64,000 nucleotides of DNA, from positions 79,305-143,304 of the forward strand of contig NZ_JADEWN010000005.1 in assembly GCF_015207655.1 (NCBI RefSeq). Reading direction: 5' to 3'. The notes beneath the pieces are model-generated. The model ran no database searches and was not told the DNA's origin. It worked only from the letters and a program-made list of their open reading frames with translations. Of the stretch, positions 56,633 to 64,000 are shown in pieces (position 1 is the first letter of the stretch; every line of letters begins with the position of its first letter). Source of the stretch: Gloeocapsopsis crepidinum LEGE 06123. GTDB lineage: Bacteria > Cyanobacteriota > Cyanobacteriia > Cyanobacteriales > Chroococcidiopsidaceae. Both the position numbers and the translations under genes were made by a program.

Positions 56633-56746
56633 CAGACTAAAGTCTGTGGCTAGACAAACTAAGTGTACCTGCGTACACTTTATCAAAATTTTGGTGTATT
56701 AGACCACGGAGGTGGTCTTCGTCTGATTAGCTGCGACTTTAGTCGC
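56633..56746. repeat. Multi-hairpin repeat, copy D (four hairpins)
   Basis: CAGACT-AA-AGTCTG (56633-56646), AAGTGTAC-CTGC-GTACACTT (56661-56680), AGACCAC-GGAG-GTGGTCT (56701-56718) and GCGACT-TT-AGTCGC (56733-56746). It lies between the convergent ends of DUF1822 and TPR-CHAT, where it may also terminate both transcripts. Confidence 0.78.
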
Positions 56747-56768
56747 CAAGCATTTTTTGTTAACAATC

Positions 56769-59411
56769 CTACAACCAATTACCGACTAAAACATAAGGTG
56801 CCCAAAAGTAGGGATGTTCGTATTTAGGATCTTTTAATAAAGTTTGTTGTGCGCGACGTAGTGCATCGGCTTTTGTCACACTCGTGTTAGCATACTCTTT
56901 ATAAAATTGTCCCATCAATGAAGCTGTAGCAACATCACTCACAGACCACAGTGTTGCTAGTGTACTACGAGCACCAGCGCGTACAGCCATGCCAGCAAGT
57001 CCTAAGGCAGCACGTTTATCTCCGGCGACTGTCTCACATGCACTCAAAACGAGTAATTCAATGGCATTGCGCCTGTTCGTGTCTCTGGTACGCAGAATAG
57101 TGTTTAACTGATTGACATCAATTGCACTATCCCAACTTAGAATAAATGTCTCCTCAGCTTTAGAACTAAACTGTCCGTGAGTTGCTAAATGAACTACCGG
57201 AACTGGAGAAGATTGAACTGCGTTTTGCAGCGTGTTTGTTGTAAATTCCTGATTGAGGAGAACGCGACTTGGTACTTCTGATTGAATTTGTTCGAGTTCT
57301 AATTTGACATTAGGAAGCGCTGCAAAGCTTTCGCGGGCTTCGGTAAGCCCTGCTGTGAGGGCTTTAAGTCTTTCTCGCGCTAGTGGCTGCGGATCGAGGA
57401 GTTGTAAACCTGGTGTGAGGGCAATGCTGTATTTTTCGACTAAATACTGCTCGCCGTCATACAATGCTGCCATAGGAATATTGCGCATCGCCCCATCTAA
57501 AACAAACACGATTGTTTTCACGCCACTTTTTTCTAAGTCTGCGGCTACTGGGCGAATTAACCAGTTATAAACTTCCGCTGCAAAAGGTAGATATCGCCGC
57601 GATGTCTGCGTGAATAAAGTTTGACGCAATCCTTCCACAATACTTTCCACGCGGTTTGCACTTAAGGCTGTAGCATAGTGGCGTAGCGGTTGTTTGGGAA
57701 GTGACACGATGACTTCTAAGCGATCGCCTAAAATAATTGGATAAATCACCGCAGCAGAAGAATCTACCTGATCGATTTGTACTGGCTGAGTATCTAGACA
57801 CGCAGTACGAAAGAAGTTTTCAATTTCGGCGACTTGTAGCGCTTCAATCGTATCTCTTGCTTGTACTAAATTTTTTTGACTAGCTGTGGATGGAGATTGT
57901 AATAATAAACTGACTAACTCGCGATACACAGGTTCGACACTATCGCGAAACGAAAATTGTAATTCGGGGTTAATTCCAACCAAGTCGTTACGCAAAGACT
58001 TGAGACTACTCACAGCATCAGTGTAAGATGCGATCGCTTCTTGGGTTCTACCTGTAGCATTTTGTAAACGACCGAGTTGCCATTGCCATCGGTAAGTAAT
58101 ATCTGAAGCGTTAATTGTTTGCGCAACTAACAAAGCTTGTTCAGTGAGTTTTTGGGCATCAGACCATTGTTGCGTTTGCTGGTATAATCCTCCTAGATAA
58201 CCTAATGCTTGAGCCTCAGCACGTTGATCTTGTAAAGTTCGAGCTTGTTGTAGTGCAGTTGCTAAAATTTGCCCAATTTCTGACCAAGAAGGTAATGAAG
58301 ATAATTCTTGTGCTTTTTCCCTCTCTCCATTTGCACACTGCTGCACAATTGGGGAAGATTGCACTGATATTTGCCCTTCTTGTTGTTTCAAACAAATGAG
58401 ACTTTGAGCTAAATTAATTCGGCTATTAACTGAGGTTCTACTAATAGGTACATTAGCTAATAAACTCTGAATTTCTGGTAATAATGCTTGGGCATCTGAC
58501 AATTGCTGTGTTTCTAATAATAGACTTAGTTGATTAAGTTGTGCTTGGATTTTTTGATGAGGAGAATTTGTAACACTAGCGGCTTGTTGATAGTAAGAAA
58601 GTGCATTTTGCAAGTTCTGTTGGGCGCGTGAGGTATTACCAAGGCTAAGTAAAGCCGCACTTTCGTTTTGTGGCGATCGCACTGTTTGGGCGGCGGCTAA
58701 ACTGTCGCGTAAAACTGTTTCAGATTGCGGTAAATCACCAATCACTCGCAGCACATTACCCAAACTCCGCAAACCTGTTGTCTTAATTAACAAGTCTGGT
58801 TCTTGTTGCAGAAGTTGTTTAACTGAATTGAGGCTAGTTAAAGCACGGCGATAAAGTCCTAATGCTTTGAGGGCTTGTACTTGGTTGATTTTACTACCAA
58901 CGCTTCCAGTGCGATCGCCTATTTTCTGATAAGTTGTTGTTGCTTGTTGCCAAGTTGTTAAGGCTTTTTCGGCTTGTCCTTGGGCAAGTTGTAAGTGTCC
59001 TTGAGTATTTAACGCTTGGGCTAGTATGGGTAAATATTCTGCATTATCTTGGGTTTGCAAAAGTTGTAAACTATCGGCGATCGCTTGTGTTGCTGACGTC
59101 CACTGTCCGAGTTCTTGATAAACCAAGGAAAGATAATTTAATGCTTGGGCTTGGTGTAGTGCATCGCCTTCGGTACGGAACATTTGGACGGCTTGTTGTA
59201 AGACTTCTACTGCTGCGGCGAACTGTTCAGCTTGATAAAAATTAACTCCCTGCTGCATAAGTTGCATTGCATTAGCATTTTGGTTCGCAACTGGGGTAGC
59301 CGACACTTGCGTTTGATTGACTGTAGCTATTACAGGAAGCGTAGAAGAACTCAAGATGACTAGGGGAGTCAGTGTCGCAGCCCAGATCATTTGTCGATAT
59401 TTAACGAACAT
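56769..59411 (-). CDS. Exported TPR-CHAT protease
   Basis: An 880-residue protein from the ATG at 59411 (MFVKYRQMIW); an upstream TTG (59450) would add 13 residues before the signal sequence. A Sec signal peptide is plausible (n-region KYR, hydrophobic IWAATLTPLVILSS, c-region PVIA). Residues about 45-480 are TPR repeats (QAQALNYLSLVYQELG, Q-AALLSLGNTSRAQ-type units). The CHAT domain (about 540-880) has H745 in HLATHGQF and C792 in LSACETVAG, both intact. CHAT proteases are clan CD relatives of caspases. It is convergent with the sigma-DUF1822 operon. Exported location is predicted; substrate unknown. Confidence 0.9.
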   Translation of the reverse strand: MFVKYRQMIWAATLTPLVILSSSTLPVIATVNQTQVSATPVANQNANAMQLMQQGVNFYQAEQFAAAVEVLQQAVQMFRTEGDALHQAQALNYLSLVYQELGQWTSATQAIADSLQLLQTQDNAEYLPILAQALNTQGHLQLAQGQAEKALTTWQQATTTYQKIGDRTGSVGSKINQVQALKALGLYRRALTSLNSVKQLLQQEPDLLIKTTGLRSLGNVLRVIGDLPQSETVLRDSLAAAQTVRSPQNESAALLSLGNTSRAQQNLQNALSYYQQAASVTNSPHQKIQAQLNQLSLLLETQQLSDAQALLPEIQSLLANVPISRTSVNSRINLAQSLICLKQQEGQISVQSSPIVQQCANGEREKAQELSSLPSWSEIGQILATALQQARTLQDQRAEAQALGYLGGLYQQTQQWSDAQKLTEQALLVAQTINASDITYRWQWQLGRLQNATGRTQEAIASYTDAVSSLKSLRNDLVGINPELQFSFRDSVEPVYRELVSLLLQSPSTASQKNLVQARDTIEALQVAEIENFFRTACLDTQPVQIDQVDSSAAVIYPIILGDRLEVIVSLPKQPLRHYATALSANRVESIVEGLRQTLFTQTSRRYLPFAAEVYNWLIRPVAADLEKSGVKTIVFVLDGAMRNIPMAALYDGEQYLVEKYSIALTPGLQLLDPQPLARERLKALTAGLTEARESFAALPNVKLELEQIQSEVPSRVLLNQEFTTNTLQNAVQSSPVPVVHLATHGQFSSKAEETFILSWDSAIDVNQLNTILRTRDTNRRNAIELLVLSACETVAGDKRAALGLAGMAVRAGARSTLATLWSVSDVATASLMGQFYKEYANTSVTKADALRRAQQTLLKDPKYEHPYFWAPYVLVGNWL

Positions 59412-59724
59412 GACAGGAAGTAGTGGTAAGTTGATTGCTGATAATTGCAATAGGCAAGACTACTGATAGTTATTTTGGTGTCGTTTGGGCTACAACACCG
59501 CTAGCTGTAACCACAATGCCAGCTTGTTACCATTTTTCTATTGATTTATAAAATAAGTATTAAATTTTACCAATGAATTTAAATTCACTAGTGTCAATAG
59601 TATATATGAGCTACATGAGGTTTGAGTAATTACGTATTATTACGACTAAAAGAATTAGCCTTACCTATAATAGAAAGAAAGGGGCTTTTCAATATTTGTG
59701 GCAGAAGTTTAGTAGTGCGATCTC
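59412..59724. other. Spacer upstream of CHAT gene
   Basis: About 310 bp that must hold the CHAT promoter. The 28-bp element is absent. No RNA or ORF is recognisable. Confidence 0.4.
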
Positions 59725-60285
59725 TCAAGTCTCAATGGCAATCAATAATTCTCGATACACTCGTTGAAGATCTGCAAGTTGATAATGGGCATTTAGCCCG
59801 CTAGGGTTAGGTAACACCCAAACCATCGTCCCATGTAAATCATTTTGTCTTCCAATAGTAGCTTTAGGAAGATGAAACGCAGTGCGATAAGCACTGATGC
59901 CTAAAATCGCTAGACATTGTGGTTGATATTGCTGTACCTTTGCAATTAACTGTTGTTGACCTTGAATGAGTTCTTCTGGTACTAATTGATCGGCTCTTGC
60001 TGTTGCGCGATCGACAATGTTGGTTAAACCATAGCCAAATTGCAACAAATCGCGATCTTCAAAAGGAGAGAGTAAGCGATCGGTAAAACCTGCTGCATGA
60101 AGCGATCGCCAAAAGCGATTTCCTGGGCGTGCAAAATGATGTCCAACAGCGGCACTGTAAACGCTAGGATTAATACCACAAAACAAAACACGCAAATTTG
60201 GTGCAATAATATCTGGAACCGTCTTGCCTGTTGCGGCAATAATTTCTTCTGGTGTGGGTTTGCGTCGCACAATTTGATTACCCAT
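59725..60285 (-). CDS. mug: G/U mismatch-specific DNA glycosylase
   Basis: Mug removes uracil or ethenocytosine opposite guanine. From the ATG at 60285 (MGNQIVRRKPTPEEI) it has 186 residues; the frame is open to 60429 but that part overlaps the nudC gene on the other strand. The motifs LFCGINPSVYSAAVGHHFARPGNRFWR (active-site GINP, with Asn) and VLPNPSGLNAHY are those of the Mug/TDG branch of the uracil-glycosylase fold. It is divergent from nudC with a 64-bp spacer. Confidence 0.9.
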   Translation of the reverse strand: MGNQIVRRKPTPEEIIAATGKTVPDIIAPNLRVLFCGINPSVYSAAVGHHFARPGNRFWRSLHAAGFTDRLLSPFEDRDLLQFGYGLTNIVDRATARADQLVPEELIQGQQQLIAKVQQYQPQCLAILGISAYRTAFHLPKATIGRQNDLHGTMVWVLPNPSGLNAHYQLADLQRVYRELLIAIET

Positions 60286-60349
60286 CAATATACTTTTCTT
60301 ACGGTTCAAGTGCAGTGATATTATAAAGGTCAATTGCCTTCTACTGACA

Positions 60350-61168
60350 ATGCATCGTATCTTCATTCCTGGGATTACTCCACCTATCCAAAATTCTGAA
60401 CCCGCTTGGTGGTTTGCTTTTGTCGGCAATCAATTACTAGTTCGCCAGGAAGAAACTATTAGCCATATCCCTTATCTCGTTAGTTTAGAAGAAATTGGCT
60501 TAACACCTGTACGCACGCAATTTCTCGGTACATTAGACAACCAACCGTGTTATTCAGCAGAACTGCCTAAAGATACGCTTTTACCTAATGGAATGTCTTT
60601 ATGTGGACTGCGCGAATTATATGCCACATTAGACGATGATATATTTATGCTCAGTGGTCGTGCCATTCAAATTGTTGAGTGGGATCGCACTCATCAGTAT
60701 TGCGGACACTGCGCGACGCCTATGACACAACTATCGCACGAACGTGCTAAGCGTTGTCCTAGCTGTGGATTAGTGAACTATCCGCGTCTTTCACCTGCAA
60801 TTATTGTGCTTGTCTCGCGTGGAGAAGAATTATTATTAGCCCGCGCCCATCGATTTCCACCAGAAATGTACAGCATACTCGCTGGCTTTGTAGAACCAGG
60901 AGAATCTCTAGAAGAAACAGTGATACGGGAAGTCGGCGAAGAAGTTGGTATAGAGATTACAGATATTCGCTATTTTGGATCGCAACCGTGGCCTTTTCCT
61001 AATTCACTGATGATTGGATTTACGGCAACTTATGCAGGTGGGGTTATTACAATTGAACCGCAAGAGTTAGTTGATGCGGGTTGGTTTCATAAACACAATC
61101 TCCCAAAGCTTCCACCACCCTCAAGCATTGCCCGAAAACTGATTGATTGGTTTGTGGCAACTCATTAA
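60350..61168 (+). CDS. nudC: NADH pyrophosphatase / RNA deNADding Nudix hydrolase
   Basis: NudC hydrolyses NADH, or the NAD cap of RNA, to NMN(H) and AMP/RNA. The 272-residue protein has a zinc site with YCGHCATPM and CPSCG, the Nudix box GFVEPGESLEETVIREVGEEVG (residues about 183-205), and the family signature SQPWPFPNSLMIGF, which recognises the nicotinamide part. The start ATG at 60350 is 64 bp from the divergent mug start. Confidence 0.93.
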   Translation: MHRIFIPGITPPIQNSEPAWWFAFVGNQLLVRQEETISHIPYLVSLEEIGLTPVRTQFLGTLDNQPCYSAELPKDTLLPNGMSLCGLRELYATLDDDIFMLSGRAIQIVEWDRTHQYCGHCATPMTQLSHERAKRCPSCGLVNYPRLSPAIIVLVSRGEELLLARAHRFPPEMYSILAGFVEPGESLEETVIREVGEEVGIEITDIRYFGSQPWPFPNSLMIGFTATYAGGVITIEPQELVDAGWFHKHNLPKLPPPSSIARKLIDWFVATH

Positions 61169-61592
61169 GTTTTCTGAAGTATGAGTAATTGAAATTAATT
61201 TTATTGTTAAGGATAATTTAATTAGTGATTCATCTATATTTTTAGACTAAACAATGACTAAAATTAATAAACAGTTATAATTCTTATTCAAGCAAATAAT
61301 TAAACTTTTCTCTTCATCTGTCACGTCCAAATCATCAAGTAACAAGCTTAAAACATTACTCAAAAAATATTCTATAATTCAGAATTTTCTCAAACTACTA
61401 CCATTTCTTCACAAGTTCCTCAAATTATGTGCTTATTATCATAATTGAAAGCGATCGGTCATCAAAAAATATCTGATAGCTAGTAGCTAAAGCTTGAGCA
61501 AAACAATTTGGAGACAAACTCATGTACTTCAAAAAATACTGGCTGCATTGGTACTTGTTTTGTTTTTGTTGATTAGCTTGAGGAAAATTGAT
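61169..61592. other. Spacer after nudC
   Basis: About 420 bp of AT-rich DNA with no credible ORF of its own; an in-frame TTG at 61494 extends the next gene but is less likely than the ATG at 61593. Confidence 0.35.
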
Positions 61593-61907
61593 ATGAAAAG
61601 CATCATCATAGCTTTACTAATGATACTATTAGTCCCAACCACTAATTACGCTCAAACACACAGCTTAGAAGTAGAGCCACAGCAAAAATTGCGCTACCAA
61701 TTAGAACTACTGAGGCTCCAACGCAATTTTGAAGCTACATGCGAACAGCAAAGACAAGAGGCTAATCAAGATATCCAACGAGTTCTTACCACTTCTAGAG
61801 AGGTACGAGATTCATCCCTTCACCAGACTGCAGCACAAGAATGGCAGCAGCAGCAAGAAGCCCAACGTGATATCACCAATAGAACTCTCCCCAGGTTTGA
61901 TAGGTAA
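61593..61907 (+). CDS. Small exported coiled-coil protein
   Basis: A 104-residue protein from the ATG at 61593 (MKSIIIALLMILLV), with a signal peptide ending near NYAQ. The mature part is Gln/Arg/Glu-rich and helical (EPQQKLRYQLELLRLQRNFE, then QEWQQQQEAQRDIT), typical of a short periplasmic coiled coil. No function is known. An in-frame start at 61494 would give two hydrophobic segments and is not favoured. Convergent with the TetR gene. Confidence 0.5.
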   Translation: MKSIIIALLMILLVPTTNYAQTHSLEVEPQQKLRYQLELLRLQRNFEATCEQQRQEANQDIQRVLTTSREVRDSSLHQTAAQEWQQQQEAQRDITNRTLPRFDR

Positions 61908-61935
61908 TAGGGTACTGTGATAGTATTTCATTATT

Positions 61936-62613
61936 TTAGATTTTCTCACCTAAAACACAGTTAATCAAACTACTAATCAAGCGTTCTTTTTCCATTGGTA
62001 TTGTATGCTTACCGTGCAAGACTTCTTGTGCTAAAACAAATGCAACTAAAGAACCAAGAAAAATGCGGGCTGTTGCTTCGGTATCAGTAATATTGAGTTC
62101 TGGATGAGCTGCAAAGTAATTGCTGAGATTTCGGAATCCAAACTGTACAACTGTACAGGTATAAAGTTGTGCTAATTCTGGAAAACGTGCAGATTCTGCA
62201 ATCACTAACCGAAAAAAGGCGATATATTCTTGGTCGTCCATTTTAGCTAAAAACTTTTCAGCAATTCTCCGCAATACGATTTCAGGTTCGCCTTGAAATG
62301 GATTTTGAAATTCACACAAGAAACTACGAATTGTTACGCGCTCAATTAACGCCACAAACAACCCTTCTTTGTCTTGAAAGTGACTATAAATTGTCTGCTT
62401 CGATACGCCTGCTGTAGTTGCAACGCGATCCATACTCGTTTTGGCGTACCCTTGTTTGAGAAAAACTTGCATCGCGCCTTGCAAAATCTGTTCGCGCTTA
62501 CTATTAGAACTTCCTACAGGTTCTGATTCAAGATGTTTGACTAACTCCACACCAACTTCGTTCAAGTAGTTCAGTGCTGAATTAGAAGTATTTCGTAGTG
62601 GGAAATTAGCCAT
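61936..62613 (-). CDS. TetR-family repressor
   Basis: A 225-residue TetR regulator. The N-terminal DNA-binding domain (about 38-85) has REQILQGAMQVFLKQGYAKT and the recognition helix VSKQTIYSHFQDKEGLF; the rest is the ligand-binding dimerisation domain. A 35-residue N-terminal extension precedes the HTH. It is divergent from the HlyD-type gene, with a 136-bp spacer containing two palindromic operators. It probably represses itself and the efflux operon until an inducer binds. Confidence 0.92.
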   Translation of the reverse strand: MANFPLRNTSNSALNYLNEVGVELVKHLESEPVGSSNSKREQILQGAMQVFLKQGYAKTSMDRVATTAGVSKQTIYSHFQDKEGLFVALIERVTIRSFLCEFQNPFQGEPEIVLRRIAEKFLAKMDDQEYIAFFRLVIAESARFPELAQLYTCTVVQFGFRNLSNYFAAHPELNITDTEATARIFLGSLVAFVLAQEVLHGKHTIPMEKERLISSLINCVLGEKI

Positions 62614-62651
62614 AGTTTGAGCTTGAACTTTTGTAAAAAGTCTTGATTCAT

Positions 62652-62666
62652 ACTGGACAGTCTAGT
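62652..62666. promoter_or_regulatory. Palindromic TetR operator, site 1
   Basis: ACTGGACAGTCTAGT is a near-perfect 15-bp palindrome centred on A at 62659 (mismatched at two pairs only). It lies 39 bp from the TetR start. Confidence 0.65.
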
Positions 62667-62684
62667 ACGATTATAGTAAATCAT

Positions 62685-62699
62685 ACCATACGGTCTAGT
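62685..62699. promoter_or_regulatory. Palindromic TetR operator, site 2
   Basis: ACCATACGGTCTAGT is a second imperfect palindrome, sharing GTCTAGT with site 1 in the same orientation, with centres 33 bp apart (about three helical turns). It lies 51 bp before the HlyD-type ATG. Confidence 0.65.
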
Positions 62700-62749
62700 C
62701 CACTCCACTGAGTTGATATTTTGACCGTCATGCTTGAGGGTTATTTGTT

Positions 62750-63988
62750 ATGACACAATTAGTCTCACCTCAAGAAACGGCTCAGGCATCACCTGCAAAA
62801 CGTATAAATCTGCGCTTATTAATTCCGTTGGGCTTGTTGATTATAGGTGCAGTAGGAATCGCAATGTGGTATTTGTCACGTCCTCAGTCTACTGCATTAC
62901 AGTTAAGTGGTCGGATTGAAGGTTATCCTACAAATGTTGGCGCTAAGGTGGGAGGACGTGTGGATGCAGTAGCTTTACGTGAGGGTGATGAGGTACGCAG
63001 AGGTGAGGTGATTGTGCAATTAGATGATGCAGAAATTCAAGCACAGTTACAAGGAGCAAATGCTCGTTTGAGTGCAGCGCAGCAACAAGAACAACAAGCA
63101 CGATTGCAAATTGCCGTTGCCCAAAGCCAAATTGAAGAAGCACAGTTTAACCTACAACAATCGCAGGGAGACGCTAGGGGACGAATTGCGCAAGCAGAAG
63201 CAAATGTAGCCACAGCACAAGCACAGTTAAGTCAAACAGAAGCCCAATTAGTCGAAGCACGATCGCAACTAGAACTCGCCCGCAAAGAACGCGATCGCTT
63301 TCAACAACTACTACAAGCAGGCGCAATTACCCAGCAACAATTCGATCAAGCGCAAACAACATTTCAAACAGCACAAGCAACACTTCAAAGTCGAAAAGCA
63401 GCAATCAACGCCGCACAAAGGCAAGTCAATGCAGCCCAGGGCGGATTAGTTCAAGCCCAAACTGCAAGTTTAAACCCAAATATTCGTAATACACAACTGA
63501 ATGCTTTACGCAGACAACTCGATGTCGCGCGATCGCAACTTGCAGCAGCCCAAGCCGAAGTCAAAAATGCGCAAGCTTCCCGCCAACAAATTCAAGCACA
63601 AATTGCCTATCTCAACGTTGTGAGTCCCATAGATGGAGTTGTGTTAACTCGTAGTGTGGAACCTGGGGAAGTTGTAGCAACAGGTAGAACATTACTGACA
63701 GTGATCGATCCAAACACTGTCTATTTACGCGGCTTCATTCCAGGAGGACAAATTGGCAATGTGCGCGTTGGACAACGTGCTAATGTCTTTCTCGATTCTG
63801 CACCCGATCGCCCTTTATCTGCAAGAGTGGCAGCCATTGATCCGCAAGCATCATTTACTCCAGAAAATATTTACTTCCGCGAAGATCGAGTGCGACAAGT
63901 TTTTGGTGTCAAACTCAGTATTGATAATCCGCAAGGATTTGCTAAACCAGGAATGCCAGCAGATGGAGAAATTATTACTGAGGGGTGA
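62750..63988 (+). CDS. HlyD/EmrA-type membrane fusion protein
   Basis: A 412-residue periplasmic adaptor of an efflux pump. One N-terminal TM helix (about 24-42) is followed by a lipoyl half (GYPTNVGAKVGGRVDAVALREG), a long alpha-hairpin of about 180 residues rich in Ala/Gln (QLQGANARLSAAQQQEQQAR) and a second lipoyl half with INVVSPIDGVVLTRSVEPGEV. This YbhG-like form usually pairs with ABC-2 transporters; the ABC genes should lie just past the window. Regulated by the divergent TetR gene. The stop is at 63986-63988, so it is complete. Confidence 0.92.
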   Translation: MTQLVSPQETAQASPAKRINLRLLIPLGLLIIGAVGIAMWYLSRPQSTALQLSGRIEGYPTNVGAKVGGRVDAVALREGDEVRRGEVIVQLDDAEIQAQLQGANARLSAAQQQEQQARLQIAVAQSQIEEAQFNLQQSQGDARGRIAQAEANVATAQAQLSQTEAQLVEARSQLELARKERDRFQQLLQAGAITQQQFDQAQTTFQTAQATLQSRKAAINAAQRQVNAAQGGLVQAQTASLNPNIRNTQLNALRRQLDVARSQLAAAQAEVKNAQASRQQIQAQIAYLNVVSPIDGVVLTRSVEPGEVVATGRTLLTVIDPNTVYLRGFIPGGQIGNVRVGQRANVFLDSAPDRPLSARVAAIDPQASFTPENIYFREDRVRQVFGVKLSIDNPQGFAKPGMPADGEIITEG

Positions 63989-64000
63989 GGGGTGAGGGGT
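63984..64000. repeat. GGGGTGA tandem words at window end
   Basis: GAGGGGTGAGGGGTGAG begins at the HlyD stop and continues past the window. It is the same word as at 30768-30785 and belongs to the dispersed spacer repeat family. Confidence 0.5.

Noticed and set aside
54225..59411. A type III-E CRISPR (Craspase) locus
   Set aside because: The TPR-CHAT and sigma parallel is real, but no Cas7-11, Csx30-like gene or array is present in the window.

Overview
The window is chromosomal DNA from a cyanobacterium. The signs are HIP1 octamers (GCGATCGC) scattered through genes and spacers, the petB-petD pair beside ctpA, the cyanobacterial order purC-bamA-lpxC-fabZ-lpxA-lpxB, and typical cyanobacterial families (DUF29, DUF1822, DUF4870, DUF433/DUF5615, caspase-STAND-WD40, TPR-CHAT). 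A Chroococcidiopsis/Gloeocapsopsis-type organism is my guess; the genus cannot be fixed from the sequence alone.

Layout. 0-5 kb: end of a metallophosphoesterase, a DUF29 gene, hemB, a TonB-receptor remnant, an alpha/beta hydrolase and a DUF4870 membrane protein. 5.6-12 kb: prfC, a very large histidine kinase/response regulator/adenylate cyclase fusion, and an orphan C5 DNA methyltransferase. 11.9-18.9 kb: the outer-membrane and lipid A operon, then purC. 19-27.9 kb: a GGDEF-EAL sensor, a beta-barrel-like protein, an RDD/pentapeptide-repeat protein and small exported or membrane proteins. 28-35.6 kb: petD and petB, ctpA, a degenerate metallo-beta-lactamase fold protein, an M50 protease, trmFO and a LysE-type exporter. 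35.6-38.4 kb: a broken and an intact DUF433/DUF5615 toxin-antitoxin pair, a GIY-YIG protein and tRNA-Arg(CCG). 38.5-59.4 kb is the accessory part. It holds a periplasmic TPR protein, a 1696-residue caspase/STAND/WD40 protein, a two-partner-secretion exoprotein, two RTX proteins, an IS5-type element, small secreted proteins, a sigma-70-like factor with DUF1822, and a secreted TPR-CHAT protease. 59.7-64 kb: mug, nudC, and a TetR-HlyD efflux pair with operators.

Main result. Four minus-strand genes of the accessory region (a 57-residue ORF, a paired-Cys secreted protein, a small secreted protein and an RTX protein) carry the same 28-bp element. It has fixed spacing and lies 57-63 nt before each ATG. 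It does not look like an ordinary sigma-70 promoter. A sigma-70-like gene that appears to be co-transcribed with DUF1822 starts about 250 bp from the last copy and is followed by a convergent TPR-CHAT protease gene. I propose a surface-protein regulon controlled by a dedicated sigma factor, possibly gated by the CHAT protease. The element is seen in the sequence; the circuit is inference.
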